A stretch of DNA of 37,548 nucleotides. Source: Pseudobdellovibrionaceae bacterium. Its GTDB lineage: Bacteria; Bdellovibrionota; Bdellovibrionia; Bdellovibrionales; Bdellovibrionaceae. Numbering within the stretch: the first letter of the stretch is position 1; each line of letters starts with the position of its first letter. Shown one piece after another: positions 1 to 5,213 of the stretch. Under the pieces are notes generated by a model. The model did no database searches and was not told the origin of the DNA. It saw nothing but the letters and a program-made list of their open reading frames with translations. A program made the position numbers and the translations under genes. The stretch covers positions 1-37,548 of the forward strand of contig CANFQX010000024.1 in assembly GCA_947449255.1 (NCBI GenBank), in the 5' to 3' direction.

Positions 1-150
1 AAGGGCGAATTAACCCTGTGGCATGTTTTTCATGGAGCTTTGGGGTTGGTGGGTCGCTTTTAGTGGGGTTATTTCTGCTGCTCTCGGTTTGACTTGATCT
101 GGCCATCCTGAGCGGCCTTCCAGAAGCGCATCGTGCGCTTCTGGGCGAAG
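1..150 (+). repeat. Left-edge fragment of the compound repeat unit (copy A)
   Basis: This is the 3' part of the unit seen complete near 878-1350. It begins inside ORF2 at the KGELTLWHVF segment and ends after the REP-like hairpin at 120-144 (10-bp perfect stem CCAGAAGCGC / GCGCTTCTGG, loop ATCGT). ORF2 here is closed early at GRF-stop because one T is missing from the T-run that the 38-residue version at 1174 reads through. The rest of the unit lies outside the window. There is no T-tract after the hairpin, so it is not a classical intrinsic terminator. Confidence 0.85.
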
Positions 151-176
151 TGTGAGGGCAATACGGCCTATCGTTT

Positions 177-419
177 TTAGGCTGCTTTTTTTATCCTGTT
201 TAATCCGTCGAGTATAAATACCCTGATTAGGACTTGGTATGGAATCCCCTGTTGTTCTGCTACCGCTTTGAGTTCTTTGATTGTTAGCTCATCAAGGGCA
301 ACGCTAGTTGGTTTTTTTGGTGAATTTTTAAATCGCTTCATAGCTGCCAAAATCTTATCAGCTTCAAGTTCAAAAGGAGCTGCATATTCTTTACGTGATT
401 TTGCGTAAGATTTCCTCAT
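177..419 (-). CDS. brnA: BrnA-type antitoxin (first BrnTA module)
   Basis: An 80-residue protein with a basic N-terminus (MRKSYAKSRKEY) and a C-terminal ribbon-helix-helix-like segment (PTSVALDELTIKELKAVAEQ, then GIPYQVLIRVFILDGL). This is the layout of BrnA, the CopG-like antitoxin that binds BrnT and represses the brnTA promoter. The reading frame extends upstream to 512, but I chose the ATG at 417-419 because AAAGGA lies 12 nt before it and the basic N-terminus begins there. The gene overlaps the end of brnT by 29 nt, as is usual for translationally coupled toxin-antitoxin pairs. Its 3' end lies 33 bp from the REP-like hairpin of repeat copy A. Family and role are known from homologues; activity here is inferred. 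Confidence 0.85.
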   Translation of the reverse strand: MRKSYAKSRKEYAAPFELEADKILAAMKRFKNSPKKPTSVALDELTIKELKAVAEQQGIPYQVLIRVFILDGLNRIKKAA

Positions 420-738
420 ATTTGAGTTTTTCCTTTCTGTGTGCAGGTCTTGCGCTAATGACTCGAACGCGACCTTCTCGGAGTACAAAAGCAATTTGCA
501 AGAGCCGTCCATTGAGAGTTGGGCCTACTAATCCAAGTCTTTGCTCGTTAGCCGGTGGTGAGACTTGAATTCCTAAGGGTAGTGCTTGGCCTGATCTAAA
601 AACGGCTTCAACTTCATCGATAGTGACCTTGTGTTTGGTGGCATTTTTGGTTTGATTTCCTGTATCCCACTCAAAATCATATTTTGAGGTTTCAAGGATC
701 CAAAACAAGAGCCATTCGACAAATTCCCATTGTGCCAC
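391..738 (-). CDS. brnT: BrnT-type ribonuclease toxin (first BrnTA module)
   Basis: 115 residues with the BrnT (DUF497) signature: FEWD near residue 22, a KHKVTIDEVEAVF helix, the strand NEQRLGLVGPTLNGRLLQIA and the C-terminal RVRVISARPAHRKEK motif. BrnT is a RelE-fold ribonuclease toxin neutralised by BrnA. The start is GTG at 736-738, with no evident Shine-Dalgarno; a large palindrome lies only 9 nt upstream. A 20-residue aromatic and hydrophobic extension (MAQWEFVEWLLFWILETSK) precedes the usual FEWD start and is matched in the second BrnT at 1606-1959, which supports this start. The antitoxin gene follows and overlaps. The order toxin then antitoxin is standard for brnTA. Confidence 0.87.
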   Translation of the reverse strand: MAQWEFVEWLLFWILETSKYDFEWDTGNQTKNATKHKVTIDEVEAVFRSGQALPLGIQVSPPANEQRLGLVGPTLNGRLLQIAFVLREGRVRVISARPAHRKEKLKYEEILRKIT

Positions 739-746
739 TCTAACAC

Positions 747-778
747 TATATAGACACTATAGCGATAGTGTCTATATA
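747..778 (-). promoter_or_regulatory. Palindromic operator/promoter of first brnTA
   Basis: A perfect 14-bp inverted repeat, TATATAGACACTAT and its complement, separated by AGCG. It sits immediately upstream of the GTG of brnT and contains TATAGT-like -10 sequences. BrnA ribbon-helix-helix antitoxins are known to bind palindromes in their own promoters, so this is the likely autoregulatory site. Its binding by BrnA is inferred. Confidence 0.7.
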
Positions 779-954
779 AAAGTCTAAAGGCACTTATTTT
801 GCGTGTGTGCAGGAAGTTTGTTTTGTCGATATCAGACTTGATTTTCGGATCTTGAATTGTTTTTTTATGTTCAAATTGAATTTAACTGGGGCATGGGCTG
901 CGACGGAAATTGCACAAGCCTAAAACTGACCTTACCAACCCTGAAACGAAGAAA

Positions 955-979
955 GACCCCCACCGATGCGATGGAGGTC
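955..979 (+). promoter_or_regulatory. Hairpin covering the Shine-Dalgarno of ORF1, copy B
   Basis: GACCCCC (955-961) can pair with GGAGGTC (973-979) with one mismatch and an 11-nt loop, so the strong ribosome site GGAGG would be buried in an RNA stem five nucleotides before the ATG at 984. The same bases occur at 2363-2387 and 3055-3079. This arrangement would limit translation of the hydrophobic protein unless the stem is opened. The pairing is read from sequence; the regulatory effect is inferred. Confidence 0.5.
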
Positions 980-983
980 AAAA

Positions 984-1106
984 ATGAACAATTTTATCTA
1001 CAGACAAGATAAGATTCGGCGTTTTTTGAAGGTAGCTAAAGTTTTTCTTGGGCTAGTTTTACTGTCCCTGAAGATCTTGAAGTTACTTTTTGAACTTTTA
1101 GAGTAG
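984..1106 (+). CDS. Small hydrophobic single-helix protein, repeat ORF1 copy B
   Basis: A 40-residue protein with a polar, basic N-terminus (RQDKIRRFLKVAKV, residues 7-20) followed by a hydrophobic helix (FLGLVLLSLKILKLLFELLE). GGAGG lies ahead of the ATG with ideal spacing. I do not recognise the family. Compared with copies at 2392 and 3084, the differences from residue 7 onwards are mostly synonymous (ctt/tta, ctg/ctt, aag/aaa twice) or conservative (F/L, S/A), and the one indel is a whole codon, so the frame appears to be under selection. Likely location is the inner membrane. Size, basic-plus-helix layout and the sequestered ribosome site resemble type I toxins in style only; no antisense RNA can be shown from sequence. 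Confidence 0.6.
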   Translation: MNNFIYRQDKIRRFLKVAKVFLGLVLLSLKILKLLFELLE

Positions 1107-1173
1107 GGCGCTTTTGGTGCGTTTTGAGTTTGTACGATTTTGGATGTTTTGTTTTTTTGCAGGACTTTCTTAA

Positions 1174-1290
1174 ATGGATATTGAACTCGACCAGCGGAAG
1201 GGCGGATTAACCCTGTGGAATGTTTTTCATGGAGCTTTGGGGTTGGTGGGTCGTTTTTTAGTGGGGTTATTTCTGCTGCTCTCGGTTTGA
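1174..1290 (+). CDS. Small membrane peptide, repeat ORF2 copy B (intact)
   Basis: A 38-residue reading frame, MDIELDQRKGGLTLWNVFHG followed by a hydrophobic stretch ending LVGLFLLLSV. The N-terminal third is charged and the rest would form one membrane helix. The ATG follows AGGA at a long spacing of about 9-10 nt. The gene starts 67 bp after ORF1 in the same direction, so both could be on one transcript. Copies at 1 and 3271 stop after 28 residues owing to one lost T, and the copy at 2581 is interrupted, so only this copy keeps the full helix. I do not recognise the family, and it is possible that the 28-residue form is the ancestral one. Confidence 0.45.
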   Translation: MDIELDQRKGGLTLWNVFHGALGLVGRFLVGLFLLLSV

Positions 1291-1406
1291 CTTGATCTGG
1301 CCATCCTGAGCGGCCTTCCAGAAGCGCATCGTGCGCTTCTGGGCGTAGTTTGGGGATTGTTTGGGGATTTTTTTGGGTGTAGGCTAGGCCTATGGCTGGC
1401 TTTATT

Positions 1407-1640
1407 TTAGGCTGCTTTTAATTTTTTTAGACCGTCTGCGATGAGCAGTCTCATTAACACTTGATAGGGGATGCCTTTGTTTGCAGCGATCTCTTTGAGC
1501 TCTTTTAGCATTTCTTCTTCTAAGGCAATGCTGGTGGGTTTGCGGCGGGCACCTTTGAGGCGGCTGAGACCGGCAATTATTTCTTTCGAGTCGAAATCGA
1601 TGCGGTCATAGGCTTTTAAGCGTTTTACTGATTTTTTCAT
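1407..1640 (-). CDS. brnA: BrnA-type antitoxin (second BrnTA module)
   Basis: 77 residues, starting MKKSVKRLKAYDRIDFDSKE and ending with the ribbon-helix-helix-like segment PTSIALEEEMLKELKEIAAN followed by KGIPYQVLMRLLIADGLKKL. The ATG at 1638-1640 is preceded by AAAGGA at good spacing; the frame is open further upstream to 1751 but that part lies inside brnT. It overlaps brnT by 35 nt. It is clearly related to the BrnA at 177-419 in its C-terminal half (shared PTSIALxE and GIPYQVLxR) while the N-terminal parts differ, so this is a diverged module and not a recent duplicate. Role, by family, is antidote and autorepressor. Confidence 0.85.
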   Translation of the reverse strand: MKKSVKRLKAYDRIDFDSKEIIAGLSRLKGARRKPTSIALEEEMLKELKEIAANKGIPYQVLMRLLIADGLKKLKAA

Positions 1641-1959
1641 ACAAAGTCCTTTCTTTTCGGCTGGCGGCTCTTCCGCTGATAGGGCGCACTCGTCCATCTC
1701 GCAGTGTAAATACAACTGACAGCATTCGGCCTGTCTCTGTAGGTCCAACAATACACAGACGCTCTTCGTTAACAGCAGGTGTAATTTGCCGACCCACCGT
1801 TACGGCTAATTTCATTTCAAAAACAGACTCAATTTCATTCAATCCAACATCATGCTTATGGGTGCTTTTCTTGCTGTTGCCTGCGTCCCACTCAAATTCG
1901 AAAGTTTGCGCTTGCTGATACCAATAGGCTAGCCACAGAAGAAATTTAAATTGTGCCAT
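1606..1959 (-). CDS. brnT: BrnT-type ribonuclease toxin (second BrnTA module)
   Basis: 117 residues with BrnT landmarks: FEWD near residue 22, KHDVGLNEIESVFEM, EERLCIVGPTETGRMLSVVF and RVRPISGRAASRKE. It starts with ATG at 1957-1959 after a weak GGAATTAAG site. As in the first module, an N-terminal extension rich in aromatic residues (MAQFKFLLWLAYWYQQAQT) comes before the FEWD start typical of the family; MAQ and the W-L-W spacing are shared by both copies. The module lies 65 bp beyond the hairpin of repeat copy B and points toward it, exactly as the first module does with copy A. Confidence 0.87.
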   Translation of the reverse strand: MAQFKFLLWLAYWYQQAQTFEFEWDAGNSKKSTHKHDVGLNEIESVFEMKLAVTVGRQITPAVNEERLCIVGPTETGRMLSVVFTLRDGRVRPISGRAASRKERTLYEKISKTLKSL

Positions 1960-2003
1960 CTTAATTCCGCGTGCTTTTTGTCAATCAAATTCTCTAACTG
2001 TAC

Positions 2004-2019
2004 AATATAGTACACTATA
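2004..2019 (-). promoter_or_regulatory. Palindromic operator/promoter of second brnTA
   Basis: TATAGT-AC-ACTATA at 2006-2019 is a perfect 6-bp inverted repeat, partly overlapping a second near-palindrome that starts at GTAC just before it. It lies 47 bp upstream of the brnT ATG. By analogy with known BrnA autoregulation it is the likely operator. It shares the ACTATA half-site with the larger palindrome of the first module. Confidence 0.5.
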
Positions 2020-2070
2020 CTAGATAGCAACTTTTTTATGATTGTTGGAGATTGCTGAGGTGTATTTAAT

Positions 2071-2140
2071 GCTGCCCTCGGCTGACTTAGTGTGGTCATC
2101 CTGAGCGGCTGCCTAGAAGCGCATCGTGCGCTTCTGGAAG
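2071..2140 (+). repeat. Fragment of the compound repeat unit (3' end only)
   Basis: It matches the end of the unit: a degenerate GCTGCCCTCGGCTGACTTAG, then CATCCTGAGCGG and the hairpin AGAAGCGC-ATCGT-GCGCTTCT at 2115-2135. The variant GACTTAGTGTGG is shared with the fragment near 4891 but not with copies A-D (GACTTGATCTGG), so two subtypes exist. Confidence 0.7.
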
Positions 2141-2391
2141 AAGTGGCTCTCAAACATCCACTTGGGTGGCCGGTAAGTGCAATTGTCCATCAACTAAAAT
2201 TTATTGCGGTGAGTGGCAAAAAGGTACCAAAAAGGTACGGCGTACCTGATGGATCTGGTGCTCGGACTTATGTAGGTTATCGAACTGAATTTAACTGGGG
2301 AATGGGCTGAGACGGAAATTGCTTAAGCCTAAACTGACCTTGCCAACCCCGAAACAAAGAAAGACCCCCACCGATGCGATGGAGGTCAAAA

Positions 2392-2514
2392 ATGACTAAT
2401 CTTCTCTCAAGACAAGATAAGATTCGGCGTTTTTTGAAGGTAGCTAAAGTTTTTTTAGGGCTAGTTTTACTGGCTCTTAAAATCTTGAAGTTACTTTTTG
2501 AACTTTTAGAGTAG
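2392..2514 (+). CDS. Small hydrophobic single-helix protein, repeat ORF1 copy C
   Basis: A 40-residue homologue of the protein at 984-1106, beginning MTNLLSRQDKIRRFLKVAKV and ending ILKLLFELLE. The strong GGAGG site at 2381-2385 and the hairpin that can bury it are conserved. From residue 7 onwards only one residue differs from copy B (A for S at position 28), while three codons differ silently. Predicted to be an inner-membrane peptide with a cytoplasmic basic end. Function unknown. Confidence 0.6.
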   Translation: MTNLLSRQDKIRRFLKVAKVFLGLVLLALKILKLLFELLE

Positions 2515-2580
2515 CGCGCTTTTGGTACTTTGAGTTTTGTACGATTTTGGATGTTTTGTTTTCTGGCAGGACTTTCTTAA

Positions 2581-2802
2581 ATGGATATTGAACTCGACCA
2601 GCGGAAGGGCGGATTAACCCTGTGGCATGTTTTTCATGGAGCTTTGGGGTTGGTGGGTCACTTTCTGAAATCTATTTCTAAATCCAAGCTAAATTCTAAT
2701 GCGGTGAGTGGCAAAAAGGTACGGAGTACCCGTTGCATGGAGCTTTGGGGTTGGTGGGTCGTTTTTAGTGGGGTTATTCCTGCTGCTCTCGGTTTGACTT
2801 GA
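2581..2802 (+). pseudogene. Repeat ORF2 copy C, interrupted
   Basis: The frame starts like the 38-residue ORF2 (MDIELDQRKGGLTLWHVFHG) and is intact to LVGH, then runs into inserted repeat DNA and continues by chance to a stop at 2800-2802, giving a 73-residue composite. A second partial ORF2 (from the repeated GGAGCTTTGGGG) follows in another frame with the same one-T loss as copies A and D. The composite has no continuous membrane helix like copy B, so I read it as a broken copy. Confidence 0.55.
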
Positions 2803-3083
2803 TCTGGCCATCCTGAGCGGCCTTCCAGAAGCGCATCGTGCGCTTCTGGGCGAAGCCTGGGGATATAGGGACGAGCTGTTCATTTTTATTCTGAAACAAA
2901 ATTCTAATGCGGTGAGTGGCAAAAAGGTACGGCGTACCTGATGAATCTGAAGGTCGGACTTATGAAGGTTTTCAAAATGAATTTAACTAGGGCATGGGCT
3001 GTGACGGAAATTGCTAAAGCCTAAACTGACCTTGCCAACCCTGAAACGAAGAAAGACCCCCACCGATGCGATGGAGGTCAAAA

Positions 3084-3203
3084 ATGACAAATCTTCTCAA
3101 CCAAGATAAGATTCGGCGTTTTTTGAAGGTAGCTAAAGTTTTATTAGGGCTAGTTTTACTGGCTCTGAAAATCTTGAAATTACTTTTTGAACTTTTAGAG
3201 TAG
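3084..3203 (+). CDS. Small hydrophobic single-helix protein, repeat ORF1 copy D
   Basis: 39 residues, MTNLLNQDKIRRFLKVAKVL followed by LGLVLLALKILKLLFELLE. Relative to the other copies it has lost exactly one codon (Arg) near residue 7 and carries F to L at one site, plus silent changes. The GGAGG site (3073-3077) and its possible pairing partner GACCCCC (3055-3061) are retained. Function unknown; membrane location predicted from the 20-residue hydrophobic helix. Confidence 0.6.
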   Translation: MTNLLNQDKIRRFLKVAKVLLGLVLLALKILKLLFELLE

Positions 3204-3270
3204 GGCGCTTTTGGTGCGTTTTGAGTTTGTACGATTTTGGATGTTTTGTTTTCTGGCAGGACTTTCTTAA

Positions 3271-3357
3271 GTGGATATTGAACTCGACCAGCGGAAGGGC
3301 GAATTAACCCTGTGGCATGTTTTTCATGGAGCTTTGGGGTTGGTGGGTCGCTTTTAG
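3271..3357 (+). CDS. Repeat ORF2 copy D, shortened to 28 residues
   Basis: It starts with GTG instead of ATG (VDIELDQRKGELTLWHVFHG) and stops at GRF because the T-run at 3352 is one base short of the copy at 1174. The hydrophobic tail found in copy B lies out of frame downstream. Either this is a damaged gene or the short form is also made; the sequence cannot decide. Confidence 0.3.
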   Translation: MDIELDQRKGELTLWHVFHGALGLVGRF

Positions 3358-3563
3358 TGGGGTTATTTCTGCTGCTCTCGGTTTGACTTGATCTGGCCAT
3401 CCTAAGCGGCCTTCCAGAAGCGCATCGTGCGCTTCTGGGCGAAGTGCTGGGGGGGATGCTGGAGGATGTTGATGGAGAGGCTTGGTGGTGGTTGGGCTGG
3501 TTTTCTAAAAAAACTGAATTGTTGGTGATGGATTAATTTTCTTATCTTTTATGGAAATTTATT

Positions 3564-3618
3564 TGCATAATTTCATGAAATTCTGCATAATTATTGCAGA
3601 GTTTCATGAAATTATGCA
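3564..3618 (+). promoter_or_regulatory. Two tandem 24-bp palindromes upstream of the AAA ATPase
   Basis: Two near-perfect palindromes, 3564-3587 and 3595-3618, share the core TTTCATGAAATT flanked by TGCA on both sides. Their centres are 31 bp apart, about three helical turns. A third, shorter TGCAGGATCTGCA follows at 3615-3627. They look like operator sites for a dimeric regulator acting on the ATPase gene. The binding protein is unknown. Confidence 0.6.
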
Positions 3619-3626
3619 GGATCTGC

Positions 3627-4826
3627 ATGAGAGGTGTTGGGTTGTCGAAATTTAAGCGGTGTTTAAAAATTGATGCTGTGTTGGAGCGCAAAAGTCTATT
3701 TCTGTTGGGGCCACGGCAAACGGGTAAAACAACCTATTTGGCGGACAAGTTTCAGGGGGCCTATGTTTTTAATTTATTAAAACCCGCCATCTTTTTAAAA
3801 TTTAAAACCAATCCAGGACTCTTGGGTGAAGAAATTGAATATCAGATTCGCAATAACAAGCAGAAGCTTTTTATTATTGATGAGATTCAGAAGGCCCCCG
3901 AACTCCTGGATGAGATTCACAATTTAATTGAAACTCATAAGTCCGTTCGGTTTATTTTAACTGGCAGCAGTGCAAGGAAGCTCAAGAAAGCTGGAGTGAA
4001 TTTATTGGGAGGTCGAGCAGCTCGATTTTACTTTCATCCGATTGTTTCCTATGAGTACGGATTTTCTAAATATGAAAAAGACTTAGTTAGAAATTTAACA
4101 TTTGGTTTTTTGCCACATATTTTGAATTCCAAGTCACCATGGGCTGACCTTGAAGACTATGTGGCTCTTTATTTAAAAGAAGAAATTCAACAGGAAGCCA
4201 CAGTGAGGTCCTTGGAGGGATTTTCGCGATTTTTAAACACGGTGGCGCTGACGAATGCTCAGCAGTTGAATTTTACCGAGCTTGGCAATGATGCGCAGGT
4301 CGCACCGCGAACGGTGCGTGAATACTATCAAGTCTTAGAAGACACGCTGGTGGGGCATATTCTGCCGGCATTTGAAAATACGGTGAAAAGAAAGGCCATG
4401 ACGACGGCGAAATTCTATCTCTTTGATCCGGGAGTCACCAATTTCCTATTGGGTCGGAAAACATTGTCGGCGAAGACACCGGAATTTGGAACCCTGCTAG
4501 AACAATCCATTTTTTGTGAGATCAAAGCCTTTCTGGATTATCACGCTATTTATGATTCGTTGTTTTATTGGCGGAGCACTTCGCTGATCGAAGTTGATTT
4601 TGTGGTGAAGGACACCAAGGGGGAGTGGCTGGGTATTGAAGTCAAGGCTGCAGAAGAGCCGCAACGAAAAGATTTTTCCGGGCTGCTAGCGCTTGAGGAA
4701 GATTTGCCGCTGAAGAATAAAATAGTCGTCTGCCAAACGAAAACGCCGCGAATAAACAAAGACAATATCGAAATTTTACCTGTTCGAAAATTTCTTGAGG
4801 ACCTTTGGGCGCGGAAGTGGATTTGA
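3627..4826 (+). CDS. AAA_14 / DUF4143 ATP-binding protein
   Basis: 399 residues from the ATG at 3627. Walker A GPRQTGKT (residues 28-35), Walker B KLFIIDE (80-86), sensor-like FILTGSS (109-115) and a C-terminal DUF4143 region ending in a PD-D/ExK-like patch (EVDFVV then WLGIEVKAA). This is the widespread AAA_14-DUF4143 family, often found near toxin-antitoxin and mobile genes, with no firmly assigned role. The frame is open from a TTG at 3594, but that lies inside the second palindrome; ATG 3627 has AGG ahead, and TTG 3642 has GAGAGG at 7 nt and gives the N-terminus most like relatives, so the true start is 3627 or 3642. It is flanked by repeat hairpins at 3414 and 4934, like a cargo gene. 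Confidence 0.85.
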   Translation: MRGVGLSKFKRCLKIDAVLERKSLFLLGPRQTGKTTYLADKFQGAYVFNLLKPAIFLKFKTNPGLLGEEIEYQIRNNKQKLFIIDEIQKAPELLDEIHNLIETHKSVRFILTGSSARKLKKAGVNLLGGRAARFYFHPIVSYEYGFSKYEKDLVRNLTFGFLPHILNSKSPWADLEDYVALYLKEEIQQEATVRSLEGFSRFLNTVALTNAQQLNFTELGNDAQVAPRTVREYYQVLEDTLVGHILPAFENTVKRKAMTTAKFYLFDPGVTNFLLGRKTLSAKTPEFGTLLEQSIFCEIKAFLDYHAIYDSLFYWRSTSLIEVDFVVKDTKGEWLGIEVKAAEEPQRKDFSGLLALEEDLPLKNKIVVCQTKTPRINKDNIEILPVRKFLEDLWARKWI

Positions 4827-4890
4827 GGTTTGGGATTTAGGGAGTAATTTTTGTTTGAGCTTCGGTGGTTTTGAATTGGTGTTGATTGCA

Positions 4891-4965
4891 GCTGCTCTCG
4901 GTTTGACTTAGTGTGGCCATCCTGAGCGGCCTTCCAGAAGCGCATCGTGCGCTTCTGGGCGAAGT
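4891..4965 (+). repeat. Fragment of the compound repeat unit (3' end only, copy E)
   Basis: Only the last part of the unit is present: GCTGCTCTCGGTTTGACTTA, GTGTGGCCATCCTGAGCGGC and the hairpin at 4934-4958. It belongs to the GACTTAGTGTGG subtype, like 2071-2140. About 50 bp later the GCGGTGAGTGGCAAAAAGG element recurs. Confidence 0.8.
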
Positions 4966-5033
4966 GGTGGGGAAAAAGGGATGGTCTGCTCTGCTCTTTT
5001 TTATTCTAAACTAAATTTTAATGCGGTGAGTGG

Positions 5034-5058
5034 CAAAAAGGTACGGCGTACCTTTTTG
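5034..5058 (+). terminator. Palindromic terminator (GGTAC element)
   Basis: An 11-bp perfect stem, CAAAAAGGTAC / GTACCTTTTTG with a GGC loop, ends in a five-T run in both directions, fitting a bidirectional intrinsic terminator. It is the end of the dispersed GCGGTGAGTGGCAAAAAGG element that also precedes repeat copies C and D, where the T-run has been replaced by CTGATG. It would close the AAA ATPase transcript and separate the island from rfbA. Confidence 0.6.
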
Positions 5059-5130
5059 CTCAATTTTTTGTGTGATACGGTTAGAAATGCTGGTGGGGTA
5101 AGAGTTTATTGGCTTTTGCTTTGTTTTTTG

Positions 5131-5158
5131 TTGAACTTATAAAATGCAAAATTATCTT
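5131..5158 (+). promoter_or_regulatory. Possible sigma-70-type promoter of rfbA
   Basis: TTGAAC (5131-5136), a 16-bp spacer and TATCTT (5153-5158) resemble -35 and -10 boxes in an AT-rich stretch upstream of rfbA. The match is moderate and no other support is available. Confidence 0.3.
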
Positions 5159-5160
5159 TA

Positions 5161-5192
5161 AAAATAAAAAGTTGAATTCAAGTTTTTATTTT
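5161..5192. repeat. 32-bp AT-rich palindrome in the rfbA leader
   Basis: AAAATAAAAA-G-TTGAATTCAA-G-TTTTTATTTT is symmetric except for one G opposite G on either side. It lies between the candidate promoter and the rfbA ribosome site and could act as an operator or a weak terminator/attenuator. Confidence 0.45.
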
Positions 5193-5213
5193 TTTTAAAA
5201 AAGGGGCCTTGGT

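Larger units (their letters stand above)
878..1350 (+). repeat. Compound repeat unit, copy B (complete)
   Basis: The unit runs from GAATTTAACTGGGGCATGGG through a leader, ORF1 (984-1106), ORF2 (1174-1290) and the REP-like hairpin at 1318-1342. The same order recurs at about 2200-2860 and 2890-3446, with fragments at 1-150, 2071-2140 and 4891-4965. Copy B lacks the GGTAC palindrome that precedes copies C and D; the sequence before 878 diverges. It is the only visible copy in which ORF2 reads the full 38 codons, so it may be the functional master copy. Confidence 0.85.
2203..2861 (+). repeat. Compound repeat unit, copy C (with internal duplication)
   Basis: It opens with GCGGTGAGTGGCAAAAAGG and a doubled GGTAC palindrome (to 2245), then the leader, ORF1 (2392-2514), ORF2 from 2581, and the hairpin at 2825-2849. 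ORF2 is interrupted near 2658 by about 100 bp that itself contains another copy of the GCGGTGAGTGGCAAAAAGG element (2700-2730). The 22-24 bp around GGAGCTTTGGGGTTGGTGGG occurs on both sides of the insert, at 2638-2658 and 2739-2759. Confidence 0.8.
2896..3446 (+). repeat. Compound repeat unit, copy D (complete)
   Basis: It begins with the GCGGTGAGTGGCAAAAAGG element and the GGTACGGCGTACC palindrome (2910-2941), followed by the leader, ORF1 (3084-3203), ORF2 (3271-3357) and the hairpin at 3414-3438. It follows directly on copy C, so C and D form a true tandem pair. The AAA ATPase gene comes next. Confidence 0.85.

Noticed and set aside
1929-3400. Minus-strand frames of 74-128 codons across the repeats
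   Set aside because: They recur only because the repeat DNA is duplicated, are rich in Ser/Arg/Pro and oppose the small plus-strand ORFs that show coding-type variation.
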